The notes under the pieces are model-generated. The model was not told the origin of the DNA and searched no databases. It saw only the letters and a program-made list of their open reading frames with translations. 64,000 nucleotides of DNA from Flavobacteriales bacterium (GTDB taxonomy: Bacteria > Bacteroidota > Bacteroidia > Flavobacteriales_F > PHOS-HE28): positions 1 to 64,000 of the forward strand of contig JACJZG010000014.1 in NCBI GenBank assembly GCA_020635715.1, written 5' to 3'. A program made the translations under genes and the position numbers. Positions 7,773-15,802 of this stretch are shown here, piece by piece. Numbering within the stretch: position 1 is the first letter of the stretch; each line of letters begins with the position of its first letter.

Positions 7773-8291
7773 TCAATAGAGCGGTAACCGTGTTTCTTTC
7801 AGACCCAGACTGGTGAGGTGTTCGAGAAGTTCGCGCGCCGGATCGCCACCCACCTTGGCGTGATGCAGCAGGGTTAGTCCATGCGCCCCTTGTGCATGCA
7901 GCCAGTGCGGGTTGGCCTTGAGCATGGCCTTGACCGCGTTAGTGCGACCGAGCATGGTGAGCACGAAGATGTTGGCGCGTGCACCCCGGGCCAACAGGTA
8001 TTCAGCCACTTCCACGCTTCCGATGTGGCCCGCCCCTTCAATGGCCATCTCGAAATCGCCACCGCCCCAATCCCAAGCCGCGTTCAACAAGGTGGGGTGT
8101 TCGGCGAGCATCTGCATAATCGGCAAGAGTTGTCCATGGCCCACGTTGACGAATTCGCGAACCAGCTCTGGTGGGAGCACCGGTGGTCTTCCTTCGTCCT
8201 GTTGGGCACGCGCACCTCGCACCCAAGACCCGGCAGTCAGGCCGGCGGTGGCAAGCACGCCTTGCTGCAAGAAAGTCCGACGGAGCATCAT
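7773..8291 (-). CDS. Tat-exported ankyrin-repeat-like protein
   Basis: A protein of about 172 residues, starting at one of two adjacent ATG codons (8291 or 8288). The N-terminus LRRTFLQQGVLATAGLTAGSWV carries a twin-arginine motif (RRTFLQ) and a hydrophobic stretch, ending near ARAQ. The mature part has ankyrin-like helix pairs (GHIGSVEVAEYLLARGA, GRTNAVKAMLKANPHWLHAQG, HGLTLLHHAKVGG). It probably acts in the periplasm in protein-protein contacts. The gene is flanked by palindromic repeats on both sides. A longer start (8312) is possible but adds only residues before the Tat motif. Confidence 0.75.
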   Translation of the reverse strand: MMLRRTFLQQGVLATAGLTAGSWVRGARAQQDEGRPPVLPPELVREFVNVGHGQLLPIMQMLAEHPTLLNAAWDWGGGDFEMAIEGAGHIGSVEVAEYLLARGARANIFVLTMLGRTNAVKAMLKANPHWLHAQGAHGLTLLHHAKVGGDPARELLEHLTSLGLKETRLPLY

Positions 8292-8426
8292 GCTTATTCG
8301 GTTATGACGCAAGGTGCCGCGTGAACACCGATCACCGGTTCACAGCTGTGATATGCGGTTGTGTCAATGACCGATCGCGAAGATGCCTGAGGCGACTGGA
8401 CCCCTGCAGGTTCTTCACCTGAACCG

Positions 8427-8557
8427 CCGCAGGGTCTTCCGCCGGATGGCGGAGACCCTGGACCACTGCAGGGTATTCACCTCGCAAGCCTGGTCCATGG
8501 CAGGCTCGCCCCCTACCTCCGCCCTGTTTTTCCGGCGGATGGCGGAGACCCTGCGGC
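8427..8557. repeat. REP-like palindrome pair (GCAGGGTCTTCC family)
   Basis: Two copies of the same element: 8427-8460 (CCGCAGGGTCTTCCGCC / GGCGGAGACCCTG) and 8521-8557 (GCCCTG...CCGGCGGATGGCGGAGACCCTGCGGC, arms around GGAT). Between them are shorter partial copies (CTGCAGGG...). The 8292-8616 interval has no supported gene. Confidence 0.7.
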
Positions 8558-8616
8558 GCCATGGTCGCGGTTCGATGCGTTACCGCCGATCACGACGAGG
8601 GGCGATAGATGACGAT

Positions 8617-8964
8617 CTAGTTGAACTGCACCACGTCCGCCGTTACGATGCAGGTGACCCGGCGGTACAACTGGAAGATGATGGAGGTCTGGCGGTAGTC
8701 CACCGTCACGTTGACCAGTGCTTGTCCGTCCTGCAGCGGGTGCTCGGCCAGCATGGCCTGGCGTGCTTCCGCCACCAACGCATCGCGGTTCATGCCACCG
8801 ACACCCATGTAGTACGTGGCCTGAGACTGACCACGGATGCTGTGATGCAGGTAATGGAAGTTGTTCTCGTTGAGCGAGGCGCTGGGGAGCATACCGCCTT
8901 GATAGAAGGTGCAACCAGAGAGGAGCAGGACGGCGAATGCCAGCGGGAGAGTACACTTCTTCAT
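8617..8964 (-). CDS. Small lipoprotein, DUF6567-like
   Basis: 115 residues with a lipoprotein signal (MKKCTLPLAFAVLLLSGC, lipobox LSGC). The mature domain has segments GGMNRDALVAEARQAML and GQALVNVTVDYRQTS, typical of small Bacteroidota lipoproteins of the DUF6567 kind, whose function is unknown. It is probably anchored to the inner leaflet of the outer membrane or to the cell membrane. It stands alone on the minus strand. The family name is from pattern memory. Confidence 0.75.
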   Translation of the reverse strand: MKKCTLPLAFAVLLLSGCTFYQGGMLPSASLNENNFHYLHHSIRGQSQATYYMGVGGMNRDALVAEARQAMLAEHPLQDGQALVNVTVDYRQTSIIFQLYRRVTCIVTADVVQFN

Positions 8965-9258
8965 CGGGGCAATATAGAACCCTCGTTCTTATACGTTCCG
9001 ATGAGGTACTGGCGGGATGTGATGAGAAGGACACGAATGAGCGACACAAGCACTGCATATCGTTCACTCGATGGAACGCGCGGAGCTATGCGGCGCAAAC
9101 CGTAGGACACCCTGCGTGCCGAAGGGTTCAAGATGGCCACGGTGCGGGAGATCCGTGTCATTGCAAGATCTCCATTGGCGGTCACAATGAGTACCATGCT
9201 CGCGGCGGTGCTGCGGATACGGCCCGATGTTTGCGTACGAGCATCCACCATACCTTGC

Positions 9259-11073
9259 ATGCGCGACCTGTCCATCCTAATCACGCTGGTCGCCCTGTTG
9301 GCATGTGGCAGTAGCGTTCCACAGGACTCCTCGATCCCCTTCCAGCCACTGGACGCGCCGGATACCCTGTCCATGGCGTCCGATGTGATCGCCTTGAAGA
9401 ATAGGTTCCCGGCGGTGGATCTGGATGAGCGCAGTATATCGGAACCGCAGGAACCGCTGGAGGAAGGCGGCGCCAACCTGGTGAAGCGGATGGGTGATCG
9501 CTGGCTAGTCTATTCCCTGCCTCTTTTAAAGGACAGGCAAAGCCGCTTCGAGCTGCAACGGTTCACGCCCGATGGCCGCTACCTCGTCGCCGAGCAGTGG
9601 AGCACGAACTTCACCCGTGGCCACGAGCTGCGTGAAGCCGAGCTCTACCTCATCGACCTGGAGCGGCTCACATACGCCAGCCTGCCGACCCTGGAGGACA
9701 ACTTCGAGTGGGAGATCGATGACCAGGAGGTGCAGCATGACCACCGCACACGGGACAGCTCCTTGGTGAGCATCACCGATACCCACCTCCATCTCGTGAA
9801 TGGCTGCACGGTGAATGGTCGATCGGTGCCGTGCGGGACGGCCTCCATCTCCTACCGGATCACTCCGGAGGCATTGGTCCCGGACAACAGCATCTCCATT
9901 TCCCCCGTCGCGACCGGCGCCAGCCAGCTGCCAGGGCCACCGGGTGGATGGGAGCGGCACACCTTGCGACGCGACCAGCGCCTGTGCCCCGGCCCCGTTG
10001 CGGAGCATCAGGTCCACGCCTTGGTGGCTGAAGAAGCGCGGATCGCGCTGCTGCAATATGCCGCGAAGGACTACGCCGGTTCCACGCTGCGCTTCGGCAC
10101 CAAACTCCCTTTCGAGAACGGACTGCGCATCACCCTGTTCTGCGACCGCGACGATGACCATGACCTGCTGTGGCTGACCTACGACCAGCTGGGGCAGTTG
10201 CAAGGGCTGGATACGCTGGCTTCCACCTATGGGGATGGGCAATACGCCGTTGCGGAGTGCATCCACCTCAACCCTTTCGGGCAGCTGCTCATCGCATCGG
10301 TACACGAGGAGACCTTGCGCGACGAGGTGGACACCTTGGCCTACCGCCGTGACACCTTGTGGTATGAACCAGTGATCCAAGGCATGGTCCGAACGAACGA
10401 GAGCGGCGATAGCAGGACCTATTATCACTTGCAACGCAGGGCGATGGACCTCTCCCATTGCTGGGTGGAGAAGCACGCCGTGGACGCTCATTCGCCTTAT
10501 GCATGGCATTCGCTGCGCGAAGTGCTACCCGAAGACCGGCGCATATTGCAGCAGGCCACCGGAGACTTGGACCGTGACGGTGCCGGAGATCATGTGCTAG
10601 TGCTCGCCAATGAGGCTGATGATGGTGCGCGCGATCTGCTGATCGCCTTCACGGCACCGGATCGCGGCCGCTTCGTGCGACATGCCCTGCTGCGCGAGTT
10701 CCTCCCCAGCAAGCATGATGGAGGTTTCCACGACCCGATCGGGGAGGAAGGGATCAGCGGGATCAGCATCCAAGCAGATACTTTGATCATCACGCAATTC
10801 GGTGGCAGCGCATGGAAGTGGACCAGCACGGACAAGTACGTGTACGACGCGTCCCGCAAGGCTTTCTACCTGGTGGAGTCAGGCGGGCGCTCCTTCCACG
10901 CCTCCGGGGAAGAGAGCCAGGCCGAAGAACGGATGGAGCTGGAAACGCTGCGGACGAAGCAGAAACTGAACAAGGAACAAGCCGCGCGCCTCGCTGCGTT
11001 GAAGGAGCTGGCTGAGAAGGCCACGTGGAAGACTACGCGCTATCCACTGGGCACGAAGCCCATGATGCGGTGA
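9259..11073 (+). CDS. Large lipoprotein of unknown function
   Basis: The start chosen is ATG 9259, giving a lipoprotein signal MRDLSILITLVALLACGSS with lipobox LLAC; an in-frame extension to 9133 precedes it but has no signal. The mature protein is about 590 residues, rich in beta strands. It contains one FG-GAP or calcium-loop-like stretch (GDLDRDGAGDHVLVLANEAD) and a tail of charged helix (EERMELETLRTKQKLNKEQAARLAALKELAEKA). No family is recognised. It was probably a surface or periplasmic protein in a Bacteroidota setting. Confidence 0.7.
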   Translation: MRDLSILITLVALLACGSSVPQDSSIPFQPLDAPDTLSMASDVIALKNRFPAVDLDERSISEPQEPLEEGGANLVKRMGDRWLVYSLPLLKDRQSRFELQRFTPDGRYLVAEQWSTNFTRGHELREAELYLIDLERLTYASLPTLEDNFEWEIDDQEVQHDHRTRDSSLVSITDTHLHLVNGCTVNGRSVPCGTASISYRITPEALVPDNSISISPVATGASQLPGPPGGWERHTLRRDQRLCPGPVAEHQVHALVAEEARIALLQYAAKDYAGSTLRFGTKLPFENGLRITLFCDRDDDHDLLWLTYDQLGQLQGLDTLASTYGDGQYAVAECIHLNPFGQLLIASVHEETLRDEVDTLAYRRDTLWYEPVIQGMVRTNESGDSRTYYHLQRRAMDLSHCWVEKHAVDAHSPYAWHSLREVLPEDRRILQQATGDLDRDGAGDHVLVLANEADDGARDLLIAFTAPDRGRFVRHALLREFLPSKHDGGFHDPIGEEGISGISIQADTLIITQFGGSAWKWTSTDKYVYDASRKAFYLVESGGRSFHASGEESQAEERMELETLRTKQKLNKEQAARLAALKELAEKATWKTTRYPLGTKPMMR

Positions 11074-11177
11074 GCACGAGTGGGTCGTGGGATGTGGGAT
11101 GCGTAGCCGCATTCGCACCATCGGATCCGGACTTGAACAGGCCTTGTCGTAGTACCTGCTTCGCAAGCTCCACCGGA

Positions 11178-12494
11178 TCAGACCACCACCTCCCCCATCA
11201 GCTCATGCTCGCGCGCCTCGGTGATCCACACTTCCACAAAATCACCCACCCGAAGGTGTACCTCATCGTTGAAGGGGATCAGCACCTCGTTGTCCACCTC
11301 GGGTGAGTCGAACTCGCTGCGGGCGATCCAATGGCCGCTCTCGGCCTTGTCCACGAGCACCTTGTAGGTGCGGCCCACACGCGCCTGGTTCAGTTCGAGG
11401 CTGATGCCGCCCTGCAACTCCATGATCTCCTGGGCGCGCTGCTCCTTCACCTCGGCGGGCACATCGTCCGCCATGGTATGCGCATGCGTATCCTCCTCGT
11501 GGCTGTAAGTGAAGGCGCCGAGCCGGTCGAAGCGCATCCGTTCGATCCATTGCAGGTTGTCGTCGTGGTCGGCCTGGGTCTCGCCCGGGAAGCCCGCGAT
11601 GAGCGTGGTGCGGATGGCGATGCCCGGCACTTTCTCGCGGATGGTGTTGACCAGGGCCTCGGTCTTCTCCTGCGTGATCCCGCGTCGCATACGCTTCAGC
11701 ATCTCCGTGCTGCCGTGCTGCAAGGGCATATCCAGGTAGTTGCACACGTTGCTGCGCTCGCGCATCACATCGAGCACCTCCATCGGGAAACCGCTCGGGA
11801 AGGCGTAGTGCAGACGGATCCAGTCGATGCCCTCCACGTCGCTCAGGCGGGACACCAACTCATCCAAGTTGCGCTTCTTGTAGATATCCAACCCGTAATA
11901 CGTGAGGTCCTGCGCGATGAGGATGAGTTCCTTCACCCCTTGTTTGGCGAGGCCCTGGGCATTGGTCACGAGATGCTCCATCGGGGTGCTCACGTGCTTG
12001 CCGCGCATGAGCGGGATGGCGCAGAAGCTGCACTTGCGGTCGCAGCCCTCGCTGATCTTGAAGTAGGCGTAATGTGCCGGCGTGGTGAGCAACCGCTCTC
12101 CCACCAGTTCCTTCTTGTAATCCGCCTTCAGGGTCTTGAGCAGGCGGGGCAGATCGCGTGTGCCGAACCAGGCATCCACCTGCGGGATGCCGTCCTTCAG
12201 CTCAGGGGCGTAACGCTGGCTGAGGCAGCCGGTCACGTACACCTTCTCGACCAACCCCGCATCCTTGGCCTTGGCGTAGCTGAGGATGGTATCGATGCTC
12301 TCCTGCTTGGCGTTATCGATGAAGCCGCAGGTGTTGATCACCACCACGTTGTGCTCGCCGCTGTCGCTCTCGTGGTCCACGGCGATGCCGTTGGCCTTGA
12401 GCTGGGCCATCATCACCTCACTGTCGAAGGTGTTCTTCGAGCAGCCGAGGGTGACGACGTTCACCTTGGTGGGCTTGAGGGTCTTTGCCTTCAT
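11178..12494 (-). CDS. rimO: Ribosomal protein S12 methylthiotransferase
   Basis: 438 residues. RimO adds a methylthio group to an aspartate of ribosomal protein S12 using SAM and two iron-sulfur clusters. N-terminal UPF0004 cysteines are C18, C56 and C90. The radical SAM triad CxxxCxxC is at C151, C155, C158 (SEGCDRKCSFC). A C-terminal TRAM domain carries the last 65 residues. The opening VNVVTLGCSKNTFDSE is the RimO signature, as opposed to MiaB. It is the last gene of the ribosomal cluster and follows ftsY by 6 bases. Confidence 0.95.
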   Translation of the reverse strand: MKAKTLKPTKVNVVTLGCSKNTFDSEVMMAQLKANGIAVDHESDSGEHNVVVINTCGFIDNAKQESIDTILSYAKAKDAGLVEKVYVTGCLSQRYAPELKDGIPQVDAWFGTRDLPRLLKTLKADYKKELVGERLLTTPAHYAYFKISEGCDRKCSFCAIPLMRGKHVSTPMEHLVTNAQGLAKQGVKELILIAQDLTYYGLDIYKKRNLDELVSRLSDVEGIDWIRLHYAFPSGFPMEVLDVMRERSNVCNYLDMPLQHGSTEMLKRMRRGITQEKTEALVNTIREKVPGIAIRTTLIAGFPGETQADHDDNLQWIERMRFDRLGAFTYSHEEDTHAHTMADDVPAEVKEQRAQEIMELQGGISLELNQARVGRTYKVLVDKAESGHWIARSEFDSPEVDNEVLIPFNDEVHLRVGDFVEVWITEAREHELMGEVVV

Positions 12495-12500
12495 CGGTGA

Positions 12501-13457
12501 TCACTCCTTGAACAGGGCGTCCACGAAGGCCTTCTTGTCGAAGACCTGCAGGTGGTGCATGCCCTCGCCCACGCCGAGGTATTTGATGGGGATGCCGAAC
12601 TGCTCGCTGATGCCGATGGCCACGCCACCCTTCGCCGTGCCGTCGATCTTGGTCAATGCCAGGGCGGTGACGTCGGTGGCCTTGGTGAACTGCTTCGCCT
12701 GTTCGATGGCGTTCTGGCCGGTGCTGGCATCGAGCACGAGCAGGACCTCATGCGGCGCGTCCGGGATCACCTTGCGCATGACGTTGCGGATCTTGGTGAG
12801 CTCGTTCATCAGGCCCACCTTGTTGTGCAGGCGTCCGGCGGTATCGATGATGACGACATCGGCGCCCTTCGCTTTCGCGCTCTCCACGGTATCGTAGGCC
12901 ACGGCGGCCGGGTCGGCGTTCATGCCCTGCTGCACCAGGGGGACGCCCACGCGCTCGCTCCAGATGCGCAGCTGGTCCACGGCCGCGGCGCGGAAGGTGT
13001 CGGCGGCGCCGAGCACCACGCTCCTGCCCTCCTGCTTGAAGGCGTTGGCCAGTTTGCCGATGGTGGTGGTCTTGCCCACGCCGTTCACGCCCACCACCAT
13101 GATCACGTACGGCTTCACGGCGGGGTCCACGGGTGCGGGGTCCTTCATCAAGCCCGCGATCTCCTCGCGGAGCAGGCGGTTCAGTTCGCCGGTGCCCACG
13201 TACTTGTCGCGCTTCACGCGCTCCTGGATGCGTTCGATGATGCGCAGGGTGGTCTCCACGCCCACATCGCTGGTCACGAGCACCTCTTCCAGGTCGTCGA
13301 GCACGGCATCGTCAACGGTGCTCTTGCCGGCCACCACGCGGGCGAGCTTGCTGAAGAGACCGGAACGCGAGCGCTCCAGGCCCTGATCCAGGTCCTGCTG
13401 CTCCGTGGCCGCCTGGGTGGCGTCCTTCTTCTTCCCGAACAGTCCAAAAAATGCCAT
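12501..13457 (-). CDS. ftsY: Signal recognition particle receptor FtsY
   Basis: 318 residues, the short Bacteroidota type without a long acidic N-terminal domain. It is the SRP receptor GTPase that docks ribosome-nascent chain complexes at the cytoplasmic membrane. Visible are the helical N domain (residues 20-105), the P-loop GVNGVGKTTTIGKLA (123-137), DTFRAAAVDQL, DTAGRLHN and TKIDGTAKGG. It sits between the DUF4295 gene and rimO. A hairpin that may partly terminate lies just upstream (13477-13506), so ftsY may also have its own promoter. Confidence 0.96.
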   Translation of the reverse strand: MAFFGLFGKKKDATQAATEQQDLDQGLERSRSGLFSKLARVVAGKSTVDDAVLDDLEEVLVTSDVGVETTLRIIERIQERVKRDKYVGTGELNRLLREEIAGLMKDPAPVDPAVKPYVIMVVGVNGVGKTTTIGKLANAFKQEGRSVVLGAADTFRAAAVDQLRIWSERVGVPLVQQGMNADPAAVAYDTVESAKAKGADVVIIDTAGRLHNKVGLMNELTKIRNVMRKVIPDAPHEVLLVLDASTGQNAIEQAKQFTKATDVTALALTKIDGTAKGGVAIGISEQFGIPIKYLGVGEGMHHLQVFDKKAFVDALFKE

Positions 13458-13476
13458 GGCGAGGTCTGAATACTTG

Positions 13477-13506
13477 AAAAGGCCGGCACCGGGGGTGCGG
13501 CCTTTC
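13477..13506 (-). terminator. Hairpin between DUF4295 gene and ftsY
   Basis: Read on the minus strand the stem is AAAGGCCGCAC / GTGCCGGCCTTT, followed by TTTTC. It lies within 20 bases downstream of the DUF4295 stop and upstream of ftsY. It resembles an attenuator or Rho-independent terminator, although the T-run is short. Confidence 0.55.
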
Positions 13507-13525
13507 CAGGATCAGTGGGGTCGGA

Positions 13526-13681
13526 TCACTTACCGGTGATGAGCTTCTCGGCCTCATCGGAGGGCACGACCTGCTCAACGAAGGAGTAGCCACGGCCACC
13601 TTCCTTCTTCATCATGCGGATCACCTTGGTGAAGGTCTTACCGCCTTCTTTCTTCAGGGTAGCAACGGTCTTCTTTGCCAT
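13526..13681 (-). CDS. DUF4295 family protein (51 aa)
   Basis: The sequence MAKKTVATLKKEGG...EQVVPSDEAEKLITGK is 51 residues and highly basic. DUF4295 proteins are small Bacteroidota-specific proteins encoded between rpmG and ftsY, and are probably ribosome-associated. The gene follows rpmG by about 20 bases, matching the usual order. Function unknown; identification rests on sequence pattern and context. Confidence 0.88.
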   Translation of the reverse strand: MAKKTVATLKKEGGKTFTKVIRMMKKEGGRGYSFVEQVVPSDEAEKLITGK

Positions 13682-13702
13682 GGTCGTAGCGCGTGGCGCC
13701 TA

Positions 13703-13888
13703 TTACTTGATCTCTTTGTGAACGGTCATCTTCCGGAGGATGGGGTTGTATTTCTTCAACTCCATGCGCTCGGTCGTGTTCTTCCGGTTCTTGGTCGTGA
13801 TGTAGCGGGAAGTGCCGGGCTGGCCCGAGGTCTTATGCTCGGTGCACTCCAGGATCACTTGTACACGGTTCCCTTTCTTGCTGGCCAT
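13703..13888 (-). CDS. rpmG: 50S ribosomal protein L33
   Basis: 61 residues: MASKKGNRVQVILECTEHK ... RYITTKNRKNTTERMELKKYNP. L33 lies on the large subunit near the E site. This copy has only one Cys and none of the four zinc-binding cysteines, so it is the zinc-free form. A -7 promoter box TACTTTTG (complement of 13928-13935) lies 39 bases upstream. It is followed by DUF4295 and ftsY. Confidence 0.95.
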   Translation of the reverse strand: MASKKGNRVQVILECTEHKTSGQPGTSRYITTKNRKNTTERMELKKYNPILRKMTVHKEIK

Positions 13889-13927
13889 CGGTATGCGTCT
13901 TTACCCATGCCAAAGGCATAGGGGCCG

Positions 13928-13935
13928 CAAAAGTA
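13928..13935 (-). promoter_or_regulatory. -7 promoter box of rpmG (TACTTTTG)
   Basis: The minus-strand TACTTTTG matches the Bacteroidota TAnnTTTG consensus. It lies in the pepP-rpmG gap, showing that rpmG-DUF4295-ftsY-rimO can be transcribed independently of the inserted pepP gene upstream. Confidence 0.55.
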
Positions 13936-13965
13936 AGACATGGCATCGGACCGGCCAAATCCGGC

Positions 13966-15363
13966 TCACTTCGCCATCAGCGCCTCGATCTCGGCCGCCT
14001 TGCGCGGCGCTGCCCCGGAAAGGTTGATCGGGTCGCCCTCGGTCACGAGGATATCGTCCTCGATCCGCACCCCAATGCCCCACCAGCGCGGGTCGCAGGG
14101 GCTGTCCTTGGCGATGTAGATACCGGGCTCCACGGTGATGACACTGCCCGCCTTCAGTTCGCCGTAGGTGCCGGCGTCGTGCACGTCCAGCCCCAGGTAA
14201 TGGCTGGTGCCATGCATGAAATAGCGCTTCAGCTCGTCCTCGCCCTTGATAATGCCCAGCTCCTTCATGCCCTTGGCGATCACATCCCAAGCCGCGTTGT
14301 GCGGAGCACGGAAGGCCTTGCCGGCACGTACCTCGGCGATCCCGGCGTCCTGGGCGGCCAGCACCAGGTCGTAGATGGCCCGTTGATCCGGGGTGTAGCG
14401 GCCGCTCGCCGGCAGGGTCCGGGTCACATCGGCGGTGTAGCCGTGGTATTCCGCGCCGATATCGCTCACCAGCAGATCGCCACTGGCGAGGGTGCGCCGG
14501 TTGGTGACATAATGCAGCACACAGCTGTGCGGCCCACCGCCCTGGATGCTCGGGAAGCCCTCGTGCTCGGCGCCGTGGGTCTTGAAGACGTACTCCACGA
14601 TGGCCTCGGTCTGGTATTCGGTCATGTCCGGTTCCAGCCGGCGCATCAGCTCCATCTGGGCTTCGCAGGTGATGGTGATGGCCTTGCGCATGAGGGCAAG
14701 CTCTTCCGCCTGCTTCAGCTCGCGCAGTTCGGCCATCCAGCGACGGAGATCTCCCGCCGCCGCGGGGTCCGTGGCCGGAGCTCCTCTGGCCACGAGGGCA
14801 GCCAGGTCGTGCAGGTCGGTGCTGGAGTGCGGGTCGTCCCGGGCCTCCTCCACCCGGTGCAGGTATAGCTTGTCCTCCGGCTGCCAGCCCAGTTCGGTGT
14901 TCTTGAACTGTTGGGCGCCCATGGTCGTGGCCAGGCCCAGCAACTCCCTGGCTTCCTGCGGTCCCATGCTGCGGCCGTTCCAGACCTCGGTGCGCGGGTC
15001 GCGGTCCTGCACCACCAGCAATTCGTTGGTCCGTTCCCCGGCGATCAGGCGCGGCTCCTTGAATACCAGCAGGATGGCTTCCGGCTCACGCAGCCCGGTG
15101 AGGTAGTAGAAGTTGGGATCCTGGTGGTACTCGAAGTCCACATCATTGCTGCGGTTGCGCACGGGACCGGCCTCGAAGATGGCCACCCCGCCTGCGGGCA
15201 GCTTGTCGCGCAGGGCCTGGCGGCGCTCCAGGTGGAATTCCGGGCTCAGCAGGTCGTTGTCGTAGATCCCGTGGGTGTCGTCCACCAGCCGCCGGGACTG
15301 CGGCAGTTCCTGGGCGGTGAGGAGGGTGCTCGTGAGCAGCGGTGCGAGGAGAAGGATGCGCAT
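13966..15363 (-). CDS. Xaa-Pro aminopeptidase (aminopeptidase P family)
   Basis: 465 residues with a signal peptide (MRILLLAPLLTSTLLTAQ), so probably periplasmic. An N-terminal domain precedes the pita-bread metallopeptidase fold. Metal ligands are visible as D and D in DIGAEYHGYTADVTRT, H in HGTSHYLGLDVHD, E in VEPGIYI and E in TEGDPINLS. The enzyme removes N-terminal residues before proline using two metal ions. It lies between rpmB and rpmG, where most Bacteroidota have no gene, and is bounded upstream by a strong hairpin, so it appears to be a later insertion with its own promoter. Confidence 0.93.
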   Translation of the reverse strand: MRILLLAPLLTSTLLTAQELPQSRRLVDDTHGIYDNDLLSPEFHLERRQALRDKLPAGGVAIFEAGPVRNRSNDVDFEYHQDPNFYYLTGLREPEAILLVFKEPRLIAGERTNELLVVQDRDPRTEVWNGRSMGPQEARELLGLATTMGAQQFKNTELGWQPEDKLYLHRVEEARDDPHSSTDLHDLAALVARGAPATDPAAAGDLRRWMAELRELKQAEELALMRKAITITCEAQMELMRRLEPDMTEYQTEAIVEYVFKTHGAEHEGFPSIQGGGPHSCVLHYVTNRRTLASGDLLVSDIGAEYHGYTADVTRTLPASGRYTPDQRAIYDLVLAAQDAGIAEVRAGKAFRAPHNAAWDVIAKGMKELGIIKGEDELKRYFMHGTSHYLGLDVHDAGTYGELKAGSVITVEPGIYIAKDSPCDPRWWGIGVRIEDDILVTEGDPINLSGAAPRKAAEIEALMAK

Positions 15364-15379
15364 GGCGGGTAGGAAAGCG

Positions 15380-15414
15380 AAGGCGCCGGTCGAAGCTAGT
15401 CCGACCGGCGCCTT
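15380..15414 (-). terminator. Hairpin after rpmB
   Basis: A perfect 13-bp stem AAGGCGCCGGTCG (15380-15392) and its complement CGACCGGCGCCTT (15402-15414), loop 9 bases. It lies just downstream of the rpmB stop at 15434 (minus strand) and before the pepP start at 15363. It probably ends rpmB transcription and keeps pepP separate. There is no clear U-run. Confidence 0.65.
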
Positions 15415-15433
15415 CCAATAACGTGCCGAGTGC

Positions 15434-15673
15434 TCAGCCGTTGTAATGTCCTTCGGCCTTGGCCTTGCGGATGGCGGCGCTGATGCCCAGCTTGTTGATG
15501 GTACGCATGCCCGCAGCGCTCACGCGCAGGGTCACGGTCTTGTTCTCCTCGGGGATGAAGTATTTGCGGTCCTGGAGGTTCGGCGCGAAGGTGCGCTTGG
15601 TCTTGATGTTCGAGTGGGACACCTTGTTACCGGTGATGACCTTCTTACCGGTGATCTGGCAAACCTTGGACAT
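15434..15673 (-). CDS. rpmB: 50S ribosomal protein L28
   Basis: 79 residues, MSKVCQITGKKVITGNKVSHSNIKTKRTF...AGMRTINKLG, the typical Bacteroidota L28. It forms part of the large ribosomal subunit. A -7 box TATCTTCG lies at 15696-15703, 22 bases upstream. The gene follows cinA in the common Bacteroidota order but is separated from rpmG by pepP. Confidence 0.96.
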   Translation of the reverse strand: MSKVCQITGKKVITGNKVSHSNIKTKRTFAPNLQDRKYFIPEENKTVTLRVSAAGMRTINKLGISAAIRKAKAEGHYNG

Positions 15674-15695
15674 GGCTTCTCTTGATTACGGGGCG

Positions 15696-15703
15696 CGAAG
15701 ATA
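15696..15703 (-). promoter_or_regulatory. -7 promoter box of rpmB (TATCTTCG)
   Basis: TATCTTCG on the minus strand, a TAnnTTYG variant. It precedes a C-rich leader that runs to the start codon. Confidence 0.5.
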
Positions 15704-15802
15704 GGTAAAAGGCTGATAACCGGAACTTCGGATGGGAATTCCGACCGCCACCCTCCAGGAGGCAGCGCCAGGATCCGTGCGCTCCACTGTGGGAGCCGTC
15801 CA

